DNA from: Sepiola atlantica
Taxonomy: Eukaryota > Mollusca > Cephalopoda > Sepiida > Sepiolidae
Assembly (NCBI GenBank): GCA_963556195.1
Contig: OY744529.1
Coordinates: 63,908,580-63,972,579 of the forward strand
Length of the DNA stretch: 64,000 bases
Direction: 5' to 3'
Made by a program: the position numbers and the translations under genes
The notes under the pieces: model-generated
What the model was told of the DNA's origin: nothing
The model's input: only the letters and a program-made list of their open reading frames with translations
Databases searched by the model: none
In this document: in pieces, positions 11,544 to 21,880 of the stretch
Numbering within the stretch: position 1 is the stretch's first letter
Layout of the letters: the number at the start of each line of letters is the position of its first letter

Positions 11544-12750
11544 TTGCCCACTCAAAAGGTGTCCAATCCTTTGACATCTCAAGAGTGGCCGTCTCTCCCT
11601 CATACTCTGCAATTGTCCAACCTGGACAGGACCATCCCTCCCAAGCAGAAGATGACACCAGCATCTCCTGTCCTCTCACCTAGCAAGGACAAGTGGGGAC
11701 CCCAGTCCCAGCTAAGCCCTGAGAAGTACCGTCGGTTGTTTGAAGAAAAATACAAACAGCTAACCGACAGGTGCGATGGATCGACTAGCGAAAAGAATAG
11801 TCTTGCTAGTCACCATTGACACCAAGACTAAGGGGTTGGCTGGGGTTACCTGAGACAAGATAGGGACCTTCTGTGGGAACTTAAAGTTCCCGCATCTTAT
11901 TTGTGCTTCAGAGGGTTTGTCACATGGGACATATTGCTCCCTGATGAGACCGAAGCGGAAAAAGTCTCAAGGGCCGACCTGAGGTACAAACAGCTAATAC
12001 TCAGGCCGGAGTACTTGAGCAGGCGAAGGACTCTTGTTACAGTCTTTGGCGTCCCCTGTTATATCAGCTCTGAACAGCTTGGTACTGTTCTGAGCCAGTA
12101 TGGGGACGTCGAAGCCGTAATCCCGGTCCTTATGGTAGAGGACTACCAATTAAAAATGCGAGTGGACTGGGATGGCTTCGATAACATTCCACCCCTACTC
12201 AAGTGCGACACCTGGATGATGAGCGTCATTGTGGAGTGCAGGAGGCCACATTGTTGGCACTGCGAGCAGAAGGGGCATATGGCAAAAGCTTGCCCAAAGA
12301 AATTTCCTCCAAAGAAGACCCCTTCTGCTGCAGGCCCGGGAGGAAAAACATCAGCGGTATCAGCAGCTCCTCCACCAACCACCGGAGAGGGCACCGAAGC
12401 CCAAAAAGATGGCTGGAACAAGGTGCTCAAAGGAGGGAAGGCCATCTTAGCTAAAACAAGTTCCAGGCCAGAGAAGACCCCCTCTAAAAAGGGGAAGCCC
12501 CCTGAATAAAAAAGGATGCGGCTACCCACAGGGTCGCCCTGTCATGATATTCCCACCAAGGAGCTACAGCCTTCAACATCTGTCCCGGCAGCAGCTACCA
12601 AAAAGAAGCAGCAGGTCACCTTATCGTCATCGGATTCAGAAGGGGAGAAGGTCGACGATATGGAACATGACGCTGGGCCTGCTACAGAGTGTAGTGACAG
12701 CGTGGAAGGAAACAGTTGTCACACGCAGGCACAAACCCACGCCCATTAAA
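11544..12750 (+). pseudogene. ORF1 of LINE A2 (upstream part, best preserved in family A)
   Basis: The open frame 11901-12509 is the longest intact ORF1 stretch in family A. It contains the FVTWDILLP block, an RRM-like segment (FGVPCYISSEQLGTVLSQYGDVEAVIPV), and a complete CCHC knuckle at about 12247-12288 (CWHCEQKGHMAKAC, CX2CX4HX4C). A Lys/Pro/Ser-rich linker and an acidic stretch come next, broken by a stop near 12508. Upstream, 11544-11819 holds the N-terminal KWGPQSQLSPEKYRRLF block in a shifted frame. The C-terminal part lies beyond the inserted LTR element. Likely role: RNA chaperone of the LINE particle. The domain layout matches Tx1-group ORF1 and the ZCCHC3-like proteins it resembles. 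Confidence 0.75.
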
Positions 12751-13003
12751 TTTCCGGAAGCGATATCCGCATCACGAGAGGGTTGCATTATGCAAATTAG
12801 GTGCGGTTTGCGGTGAAGAAGGGTTAATAAAAAAGAGGGTTTTTTGATCGACGGCGTCAGTTTGGTGGTGAACATTGTGTTGTTCACATGCATGTCAATA
12901 GAGAGGAAAGAAAAGAAAAGAACGGTATTTTCAAGGAACGAACAAACAATTTGGCATCATTTTATCACACTCGGCGGTTTTTTGATACGATAGACGCTAT
13001 TTC
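12716..13003 (+). repeat. 5' LTR of the gypsy-like element in A2
   Basis: It matches 17636-17914 along its length, sharing the ACGCCCATTAAATTT, ATCACGAGAGGGTTGCATTA and TTTGATACGATAG stretches. A TGGCGAAGG stretch at about 13015 could be the primer-binding site, but I cannot name the tRNA with confidence. Confidence 0.75.
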
Positions 13004-13084
13004 GGATTTTACTATGGCGAAGGTACGCATACACAGTAAAGCCATTTACTAGCGAGGGAAACGTGGCTGAAGAAACTGAGGTTT

Positions 13085-13660
13085 GTGGTGAGACTTCAGA
13101 CGGTGGATGATGTGGCGTTGGCCCTCTACTTGGAGATGGACGTGAACGACCAACTGGATGTAGAGCAGATAGAGGCTCAGTTAAAGAAGGCATTTACAGA
13201 CGGCGCGTTCACAGCCCATAGAAAGTTGACCATGATGGGCTGGCGAGCAGGTGGACATTTACGTGAACAACATCAGACGGTTATCGGACTAGCCGGGTTC
13301 GAGGGCGTTGGACTGGAGAGACTTGTCAAACTGGCTTTTGTCACGGGATTTCCTGATGCCATCTCGATTGGACTCCAGCAGGCACCAAAAATTTAGACTA
13401 ACCATAGGAGACCTAATAGCGAGAACAAGGTTGATAACAACAGTTAGGGACCAAAGCCAACGTGGTCGAAGCCGTGCGTCCACCCTGCAGTAAAGCCCCA
13501 GCTCTGATGTAACCTGCTACAGATGCGGCGGCAGGAGCCACATAGTGAGAGACTGCCAGAGACGTGAAACACGTTGCTACCAATGCGACAAGGTTGGACA
13601 CTGGGCCCAGAACTCTTCGGGAAACGATCCAGGTGACCAGGCATCAGCACCAGCATTCTC
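13085..13660 (+). pseudogene. gag of the gypsy-like element in A2
   Basis: The open frame 13085-13396 looks like a capsid segment (ALYLEMDVNDQLDVEQIEAQLKKAF, then LVKLAFVTGFPD). After a stop, the sequence continues into two zinc knuckles at about 13517-13610 (CYRCGGRSHIVRDC and CYQCDKVGHWAQNS, the last Cys of the second lost). Two knuckles behind a short capsid fit gypsy-like elements. Frame breaks make it a pseudogene. Confidence 0.65.
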
Positions 13661-13720
13661 TCCCCACCAGGATGTAAACATGGCGCTCCCGTAGGTTATC
13701 ATTCATGTTGATGGAAAGCG

Positions 13721-15410
13721 GTGTTAGTTGACACGGGTTGTTCATGGATAATAATAGATGCCAGCCGATGCCGATCCTGGAAGATGGCAAAGGTAGACAT
13801 CGTGACTGTTGGAGGCGCGTCTCGTGCATGCTGCGGCAGTGGAGTGGTCACCATTGCCACAGATGAAAGCAATTCTGTCGGGATCGATGTACTGGTAGTG
13901 CATGGTAGACTACTGGGGTTTGAACTGTTATTGGGGATCGATGCGATTAAGGCATTGAGGTGTCACTGTGGGGCCTACGGGAGCGGTTTGGATCGGCAAC
14001 GGAAAAGTCGCTACGTGTGCGGCTATCTCCATCAATGAACCTGACTTTACTGCTACTTTTGACAGTCGGAGACGATCATGGATCGCGGCATGGAAGTGGA
14101 CACATAATCGCGCACCTGAAGAACTGTGTAATGGAGTGTCTAAATATCGGGTGGCTGCGGAAATTCGACCAGAATATGATCAGGAACTCCACACATGGAT
14201 GGACAAGGTTTGGCTCGTGCCATACCCGGAAGCCTCCCAAGGGGTTGATTCCGTTGATGGCCGTGTTACAGCGGAATAAGGCAAAGGTATGCTCAGTAAT
14301 GGACTATCGCTAACTTAACGATCATGTGGACACATTCACGGCAAACGCAGATGTTTGCGCTGCTAAGATGTGCGAATGGTGCCAGAAAGGAGCTAACCCG
14401 TCGCTGCTGGACCTCAGAAGAGCGTACCTCCAAGTACGAACCCACGAGACTCTGTGGCCGTACCAGACTGTGAAGATAGATGGTAAAAGGTACTGTCTGA
14501 CGCGTCTAGGATTTGGATTAAATGTGGCTCCCCTTGTCATGAAGGCCATCGTCAGAACGGTGCTATCGCAGGAGGAAGCCATGGATCACACAACATCGGC
14601 TTACATCGATGATATCCTGGTCGACGAAGATGCTATGCCCGCGTCTCGTGTCAGGGAACATTTGGCTCGGTTTGGACAGGAATGTAAGAACCCAAAACGG
14701 TTGGGGTACAGCACATGCGTGCTGGGATTAATGGTCTGGAGGGAGCGCGGCGTCTTGCGCTGGAAGCAAGGAAACACGGTTCAAGAAGTTCCCGACATCA
14801 TCACGCGACAAAATGTGTTCTCCTTGTGTGGAAGGCTTGTTGAGCACCTCCCGGTGTGTGCATGGCTTCGTGTGGCTTGTGGAGTGATTAAGAGGAGAGC
14901 CAATTCGATCACAAAAGGCTGGGATGACAATGTGACGGACTCTCTCCTCCAGCGGAATATGATGTGCGAGACTATTGATGCAGTAAGGCAGAGTGATCCA
15001 GCTTATGGAGACTGGTGTGTGAACGGCTGGGAAGTGTATGTGTGGGTCGATGCCAGCTCGCTAGCAACTGGGATGGCATTAGAAAGACACAAGACAGTGT
15101 TGGAGGACGCTTGTTGGCTGCGACCTGAGAACGATGCCCAGCATATTAATTTAACTGAACTAGACGCCGTGTTGGCTTTGCAGTGGCAGACCGACTCTGC
15201 GTGTGTGTACCACTGCGTGTCGGAGACTAACTGAGAAAGCAAGCACGAGTTCACACCAAGGCAGCCAGATGCGAATTAGGAGACGGTTGAGCACATTCAA
15301 GGAGCTGGTGATTGAGTACAAGTTTTCTGTGGAGATAACGTTAGTTGCATCGATTCAAAACATGGCCGACCAACTGACGCGCGTGCCACAGCAGTGTTTG
15401 ATGCAATGAA
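13721..15410 (+). pseudogene. pol of the gypsy-like element in A2: protease, RT, RNase H
   Basis: The protease frame at 13721-14038 opens with LVDTGCSWIIID, the retropepsin DTG. A frameshifted connector (13960-14313) leads to GLIPLMAVLQRNKAKVCSVMDYR, the start of the RT. The long open frame 14326-15234 carries LLDLRRAYLQV, YCLTRLGFGLNVAPL and the active site YIDDILV near 14600-14625, then the RNase H Asp in VYVWVDASSL near 15040 and the Glu in LTELDAVL near 15155. RNase H ends in another frame at 15203-15409, with NMADQLTRVP. The RT core is undamaged, but flanking frames are broken. Confidence 0.8.
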
Positions 15411-15429
15411 AAAGGAAATGGGGCCCAAG

Positions 15430-17590
15430 CCCCTGATAGGTGCTGTACATGTAGATGAACTAGACGTGGGCCGGATCATGGCTATTCACAAACGCAGTGG
15501 ACACCCAGGAGTGTGATGCACGACTTATTTCGCCAGAAGAGTTTGTCCCGCAATGGCGAAAGCAACAGTTAAGTCGGCTATACGAACGTGCGTGGCATGC
15601 CAATTAATAGATCCAGCGCCGGTTCACTGGGAGAAGGGAAAACTGGAGGTAAGCAGAAGGGAAAACTGGAGGTAAGCAGCAACTGGCAGAGGTTGTGGAT
15701 GGATTGTGGCCCGTCGCCGTTTTCTGTGTGGAGGCAGTTGGATAATGACAGCCTTTCGCAGCAGGGAATTCAGGATTTTCGCAGATGAGTGGGGCGTGAA
15801 CCTGAGATTGGCTCACTACGCGTATGCGCTAGTTTTAATTTTTTTTTTGAAAATGGCTGCTGTTGATTGAAGACGTGCTTTTGTTGCTGCCTGAATTGTA
15901 CCTTGTGTTATTTTGCCATGGCTTACCAAAGCAAGTCGAAATCTGGGCTGGTATTGCTCCTTACTAAAAAGGATGAAGAAATCCAGGAAACAGATCGTCT
16001 TTTTCGTGAACTGGAAGAACGACTTAAAAAATTAGAGAAACAAAAAGCGTTTGAAAACAGGATGGTGGATATTGAAAAACGTCTCGCCCACCAAGAGCAA
16101 TACTCCAGGCGCGAATGTATCGAAATCATCAGCATTCCCTCCTCTGTGGAGAAATTGAATTACGCCGGGGGTCAACCATGCTGTCCATCGTCTTCGAAAA
16201 AAGAAAATGGTCATCGCCAAGTTTGTGAACCGGAAAGAGGCAGTGAAAGCACTGAAAAAGCGGAAATCTTTTTGTGAACTCTCGGAAGCCGATAAAACCA
16301 ATACCGTAAGCTTTTTGGTATTTGCAACGCCCTTTATAAAAGAAGCTTGGTCTTCAAAAATTTTACCTTCAATGGGACGGTGTATGGTGTTGTCAACGAC
16401 GGTGATGACAAGCAGCCCATACGTCACCTAAATGACTTGTTCGCACTGTTTGATGACGAATTAGTGAACTCTATTTTGACTGAGCATGCCTCTAGGGGTT
16501 AGGTACATTTTTTTTTTTTATGCCTCCACCCACTCAGCTTTTTCCATTATATAACTTGTATCCCATTCCATGGCTTTCTTCCTATACAAATTATTTCGCC
16601 AAGCAGCATCACCTCAAATTCATGGCTTCAGCTCTTATCAATGTGCAATTGCGCACATCGTTTTTTACATTCTTCTTTTCTTTTATAACTATCTGCATAT
16701 GTTTAATTTCTTTTTCCCACTCATTCTCTTCTTCATGCCCTTTAACTTTCTTACCTTTCTTTCCTGCTAGCACTCTGTGGCAGACATTATCATCGATGCC
16801 AGTTGACTATATGTACAATAGCGTGAGAACTGGGTTTTTTGGTTTGGCTATTTTCTTAAGCAAGCAAATATTCTTCTCATCCTACTTCTTTAAATCTACA
16901 TTTTTCTTACCCAAAGTGTCCCTTTTTGCTAACTTTTCTAAAGTATTTAATTTCTGCTATCTCTTTGCCATTGAAATTCTACTCATTGTTGCTGGTGATA
17001 TTCATAGTAAACCCGTTCAAATTCGCTTCATGGAATCTCGACAGCTTACTTGCTCGATCACAATGCAAAGCCTTTGATTCAACCTGAGATTCCGTTGCGC
17101 ATATGTCCCAGCCGGGAATGGAATAGCAGAGTGGTGACATCGTACTGTAAAACGGATTGCAGCTAGAATGTGCGGCTCCATACAAGAGCTGTCTACTGGC
17201 ACAACGTGACCCCAAAAGACGAAGACTCACACCAGCCAATGCGATCTACCGTTATGAAGTGAGGGTAAAAAGGGTTGATGTGGTGCTACCATCAGCAGGT
17301 CCTGAACACGGTCCTTACCAGGTTGAAGACTGCGTGTGAGTGAAGTCACCAGAGAATCACTGCACCACGAGATTTGATCATGGTCAGGTAACAGAACTAA
17401 TCAGTTGTGGTGAATGGAATGCCCAGAAATGTGAAGGACCTGCGCCCCTGCTACAGTGTCCTCTCGCAGCATCTTCAGAGAGCCTTATAACTGACGACGA
17501 CACAGAGTTGGATGATTCACCCGAGACGAAAGTAGAAGCCTGCGCACCCGAAGAAGCCCCACTTTTGCAAAGGAGCACCCGGCAAAGATG
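15430..17590 (+). pseudogene. Integrase of the gypsy-like element in A2, split by a LINE fragment
   Basis: The N-terminal HHCC zinc domain is readable at about 15480-15610 (HKRSGHPGV ... CVACQLIDPAPV). The catalytic core follows with VDCGPS-like sequence at about 15700, and FADEWGVNLR just before the insertion at 15810. On the far side (17081 onward) the core continues with a VPAGNGIAEW stretch, then TPKDED and the C-terminal region to about 17500. An 11-bp repeat (AACCTGAGATT) at 15799-15809 and 17081-17091 marks the insertion. A 23-bp tandem duplication upstream adds a frameshift. Confidence 0.65.
15810..17080 (+). mobile_element. 5' portion of a CR1/L2-like LINE, inserted in the integrase
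   Basis: The 1271-base insert begins with a short leader. It then encodes a small ORF1 (15918 on) with a coiled coil (KDEEIQETDRLFRELEERLKKLEKQ), the block HQEQYSRRECIEI, an RRM-like part in shifted frames, and a C-terminal HLNDLFALFDDEL piece near 16420-16500. A long pyrimidine-rich open stretch then leads to LLIVAGDIH at about 16975, which looks like the very start of an ORF2. The insert stops there, so the endonuclease, RT and 3' end are missing. It is flanked by an 11-bp direct repeat. A LINE copy with a 5' part but no 3' end is unusual, because ordinary truncation removes the 5' side. Confidence 0.65.
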
Positions 17591-17635
17591 ATCGACGTGG
17601 TGTCATCTTTGTGATCATAAGATCAGAAAGGAAAG

Positions 17636-17914
17636 TCGTCACATGCAGGTGAGAACACACGCCCATTAAATTTAGGGAAGCGATATCCGCATCACGAGAG
17701 GGTTGCATTATGCAAATTAGTTGCTGTTTGCGGCGAAGAAGGGTAAATAAAAGGGCTTTTTGATCGACAGTGTTTGTTTGGTGGTGAATATCGCATTGTT
17801 CACATGTGTGTTAATGAAAAGGAAAGGAAAGAACAGTATTTTTAAGTAACGAAGGAACAAATCGGCGTCATTTTATCAAACTCGGTGGTTCTTTGATACG
17901 ATAGAGGCGCGTTC
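17636..17914 (+). repeat. 3' LTR of the gypsy-like element in A2
   Basis: Pair of the repeat at 12716-13003. A purine-rich stretch (AGATCAGAAAGGAAAG) immediately upstream is the likely polypurine tract. Family-A ORF1 sequence resumes right after it. Confidence 0.75.
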
Positions 17915-19160
17915 ACAGAGACAGAGAGCAAAGACACCAGGAAAGTAAAAAAAAAAAGCCAGTAGAACAAAGGCGAAGAAAGTTAAATAGGCTGGATCCT
18001 AATCCCCTGCCCCTGTGTCTGAAGAGATGACGATCTTTCCTGATCAGAACCCCAAACCCCTACACCCTCCACTGAGCAATAATCCTCTTCCTTTTTTGAT
18101 TCCACCCCAGCGAGCTCCCGCTCTCTGTCCAAAAGTAAAGAGCCGGAGCCCACCACCAACAGCAGATCTGCGTCTCCTTCCCCAGTGAGAAAGGAAAAGT
18201 CAAGAAGACTCCTCTTCCCGTTTTACCAGGGGAACTTATCTGCGATGCAGATATACATCATGCCGCTGCCGACCGCAACCCGAGACAGCCCAACACCATT
18301 CAGCCGCTGCAGCGTTTAGTTCAGGCTCAGGGGGCTAGATGTCTGTGACCCCAACAATTTCCCAGATGCCCCCTTGATTATAACCTTCATAAGGAAGACG
18401 AGGGTAGGGCACACAAAGGCCCTGTGGAAAATGATTGAGGCCACCAAAGGGGCAATTTTGAGTCTGAAATTAGTGGAGGAAGGCCATAACTCCCTCAAAG
18501 AGTTGGCAGATTAATGCTAACAGAGGGTCCTGATTTAAGTCCACCCTTCATTTTATAGGGCCTTAAAATTAACATTTCCATTGGATTTCAGAGGCATTTC
18601 TCGAAACGGACGGGCTACGCCCGAATTGCTCACGGGCAATATCGGTCATGCTTGCGGCATCCTACTTCCTAAAAACTTCAGACCGATGGTTGACACTGAT
18701 TAGTGCAGATGGCCACAGAACTTGGTTTTAGATAGTCTAAACACGAGGGGCATTAGGTGCTTAAGCAAAGCTTCTCGCATACTGGTGGACTTCATGCCAT
18801 TTAACATAGATGTGGCGGCGTTACAGGAAACTCACTATGATTCGATTGACGATCACCGTGTCAAGGAGTTTGGCAACTATTTAGTTGGTTTGCGGCCCGA
18901 GCGGCTAGTTGTGATGGGCCTTTTTCAACTGCTACAAGCTTTATGAATACTGGACGTATGTCAATGAGGTGATGGTTTGCATCGTTCCTGAGCAGGTGAC
19001 GTACCTGGATTTAACATTTGTAGTCTTCAATATGGATCCCTTGTGGCCCAGGGAGAAACGAATGGTGTTTCTTGCGATTTTAGCTGTAGCTAGACTCGTA
19101 GTTTGGACTTCACGCTTAGAAATAGGGCGTGGGGGGGGACACCTTCTCATTACGATTTGA
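17915..19160 (+). pseudogene. ORF1 C-terminus and shortened ORF2 of LINE A2
   Basis: Family-A ORF1 resumes after the LTR with the Pro/Ser-rich linker and the C-terminal domain (TFIRKTRVG and ALWKM blocks around 18375-18440). ORF2 starts near 18712 with LDSLNTRGI and runs through VDFMPFNIDVAALQETHYDS. It then jumps at about 18860 to KEFGNYLVG, which matches a linker 1.1 kb further on in A1, and jumps again at about 18930 to the C-terminal region with VVFNMDPLWPREKRM. The RT domain is gone entirely. Two clean internal deletions and a few stops leave no function. Confidence 0.7.
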
Positions 19161-19699
19161 TTTCGTATTTTAAGCATCAGCTTAAAATCAAAATTAAATC
19201 TGATAGAAGGAGGTTGTCTACCTTACTATTTAAAAGTAGGTGAATACACACCGCTAGTTTATGCGTGTTCATACAAAATAGATTTGAGTTTGTGTTCTCT
19301 GCTTAAGCATGGCACACATCGCCATTAGGTCTTTCATTTTGACCCTTTTTTGAATATCAACGTGTTGGATCAGTTCCTTTAGCTTGTAGTACAAATGAGT
19401 CCTGTGTCCCGTATCTTTATTTTTGGTATTAGAACTCCTCCAGGATGCCTGCTCCATGATTTACTTAATGGTATTTATCCTGGAGGACAACGCACTCCCT
19501 AAAGAACCCATCCCACTATTTCTTTTGTCCCGTAGACAACGCCCACTCCAGCTTAGGAACTGACGCTCTTGCTCACTGTCTTACCGGAAGACAGCGAGCA
19601 GTTCATACCTTAGATAGGATGGGAGTGTCCTACTAATTTACCATAATTAGTATTTCATTTTGTTCGTTATTTGCCTATCCCTTTTATTTTTATTTATTT

Positions 19700-21880
19700 T
19701 AGGGGTTCGAGCTCCGGTGGAGGCTTAGTGCCTAGCTCAGGCTCTGCTTTCCAGATGCCTAAAAAACATCTGGCGTCTGGAACAGGCCAAAAACTAATGG
19801 ACGGACATGACGCCCTAAGTGCCATGCTCAGTACTTTCACCAGTGCCGTCCCTAGCACTGGAAGGAGATCAGAGCTTGCCGCCTGACTATAGTTTCAACG
19901 CTGCTGAACCTGGCATCAGAGTACGAACTAGTTTGGTTGGGAGAAGTGATCTGGGTCGGTGGGATAGACTCCCCACCAGTTGGTTGACGGGCTTAAACTG
20001 TCAGCCCGCCTGCTCGTAGGAGGAAAACTTTCCTACCCGCAGGAGTAAGGCCAGCCAGGTCGGTGGAGCTCTGGAAAGAAAGAGCCACCGATCCAGATCA
20101 GTCGCCAGGCACTAGCAACTGGGAAGCGGCTTACATTCAACTTGCCAACATGGACTACAAGCTGTTTAGATAGCTGTGCAATGGTGACCAGCCCAGTAAA
20201 AAGAGCTACAAGGCAGTCAAGTTGCTGGATCAGAATGAGTAACTGGAACAGTTGGCACCAGCTTTAGAAAGGGAGGTGGGACAAAAGTGGCCACCCCAAT
20301 GATATCTAATCCTGGTGCATCCCCTCAGGAGTAGCCGTCCCTCCTTCAGACTACAGACAATCCAGACAAGACCATTCCTCTCGGGCAGAAGACACCGCCG
20401 GCAGCAGCACTAACAGCAGCAACGCAAGCATCTCCTGCCCGCTCCCCAGCTAAAGAAAAGTGGGGGGCCTCAGTCCCAGCTAAACCCCCGAGTACCGTCG
20501 GCTGTTTAATGAGAAATAAACAACTCACCGATGGCGGTACTCTGAAATCAGAGCCAGGTGTGGTGAAAAGACTAGCGAGAAGAATAGTATCGCTAGTCAC
20601 CATCGACACCAGAACCAAGGAGCTACTGGGGTCTCTAGAGACATCATGGCGGACCTTCAGTGGGAACTTAAAGTTCCCGCTTCATATCTGTGTGTCGCAG
20701 AGGGTTCGCCACATGGGATGTACTGCTCTCCAATGTTGAGGTAGCCGAGAAACTGTCCAGGACCGACCTGAAATTCAAAACTATGATTCTCAGACCGTAG
20801 TACTTGAGCTGGAAAAAGACGGTGGTGACAATCCTTGGCGTCACCTGTTTACATAAGTTCAGAACAGCTTGTTGCTGCGCTGAGCTAGTACGGGGATGTG
20901 GAAGCTGTAATCCCGGTTCGTGGTCCCCGTAACCTTATGGTAGGAAACTACCAGTTAAACATGAGATTGGACCGGGATGGTTTTGACAATATCTCAAGTG
21001 CGAGTCCTGGGCAATGAATATCATCGTGGAGGGCAGGAGGCCATATTGCTGACAATGCGAGCAGAAGGGGCACATGGCAAAGAATTGCCCCAAAAAGTTT
21101 CCACCAAAGACATCTTCTGCTGTAGGCCCGGGAGTAAAGACGGTGCCAGCAGTTCTTACACCAGCGATCGGAGGGGGCAAAGTTACAAATATGAATGACG
21201 GCTGGAATAAGATTGTGAAGGGTGGGAAGACCATCCTAGCTAAACCTTTCAGTGAAGTCCGCCTCCAAAAAGATGCAGCCCCCTCATAGTCGCACACTAG
21301 CCACCGAGGAACTGCAGCAAACTTTATCTTTAACCCGCCCTAATGGTATTTATCTTGGAGGGCACTGCATATCTCTAAAGAATCCATCCTTGTAATTCTT
21401 TTGCCCCAGAGGCAACGCCCACTCAGGGAACTGACTCTCTTGCTTTCGGTCATTCCATAAGACAGCGAGCAGTTCATACCTTAGATAGGATGGGAGGGTC
21501 CTACTAACTTAATATAATTAGCATTTTATTTTGTTCGTTATTTTTCAATCCCTTTTATTTATTTTTTTTGGGGGGTGGGGGAGGGTTATAAGGCTTCTTT
21601 GTTCTCCATCATCAAACATTGTATATATTTTGTGAATAAAAATCATCAAACCACCTGGGGATTATTTTAAGTAGCTTAGTCCATAGGGTGAATGTGGTAT
21701 TGTGGTGATTGGAACTAGTTTTAGGGCATAGACAAATGGACATCCTCCATTCTCCTTAGATACCCATTTTGGCCTTGTGCCACATCTTTTTCTTATTTAT
21801 GTAAGATTTTAAAGATAAATAAAATATTGCACATATAATTTTCTAAGTTTGACTTTGTTTATTCTTTGATTGACCAGCTA
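19700..21880 (+). mobile_element. Tx1-like LINE family A, copy A3, lacking ORF2
   Basis: It begins inside the 5' UTR directly against the truncated 3' UTR of A2. The likely ORF1 start is the ATG at 19755 (MPKKHLASGTGQKL). ORF1 continues in broken frames to the zinc knuckle at about 21050-21090, where the first Cys is read through a stop, and on to about 21320. There it joins directly to the 3' UTR (AACCCGCCCTAATGG), so the ORF1 C-terminus and all of ORF2 are absent. The 3' UTR is complete to the hairpin at 21770-21782 and the A-rich tail. Confidence 0.7.

Larger units (their letters stand above)
12716..17914 (+). mobile_element. Ty3/gypsy-like LTR retrotransposon inside ORF1 of A2
   Basis: Two diverged direct repeats of about 280-290 bases (12716-13003 and 17636-17914) bound gag, protease, RT, RNase H and integrase remnants in Ty3/gypsy order. 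ORF1 sequence of A2 lies directly outside both LTRs, and a 4-bp ACAG stands at each edge (12712-12715 and 17915-17918), a plausible target-site duplication. The LTRs differ at many sites, so this is an old insertion. Stops and frameshifts occur in every gene. A 23-base tandem duplication in the integrase (about 15634-15680) breaks the frame, and a 1.27-kb LINE fragment sits in the integrase core. Exact LTR ends are uncertain by a few bases. Confidence 0.8.
10793..19690 (+). mobile_element. Tx1-like LINE family A, copy A2, internally deleted and split by an LTR element
   Basis: The 5' UTR starts with a hairpin at 10799-10817 and continues with several small hairpins (see 10840-10936). ORF1 is fairly well preserved to 12715, is interrupted by an LTR retrotransposon, and resumes at about 17915. 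ORF2 is a short relic: the first part of the endonuclease (18722-18860) is joined to a short linker segment and then to the C-terminal end (about 18935-19150), so roughly 3 kb with the RT is missing. The 3' UTR (19150-19690) is present but lacks its last part. Such a copy could only have moved in trans, if it moved in that form. Confidence 0.75.

Noticed and set aside
16520..17077. 185-codon hydrophobic frame that could be taken for a membrane protein
   Set aside because: It is a pyrimidine-rich linker between ORF1 and ORF2 of the inserted LINE; its end is the start of ORF2.
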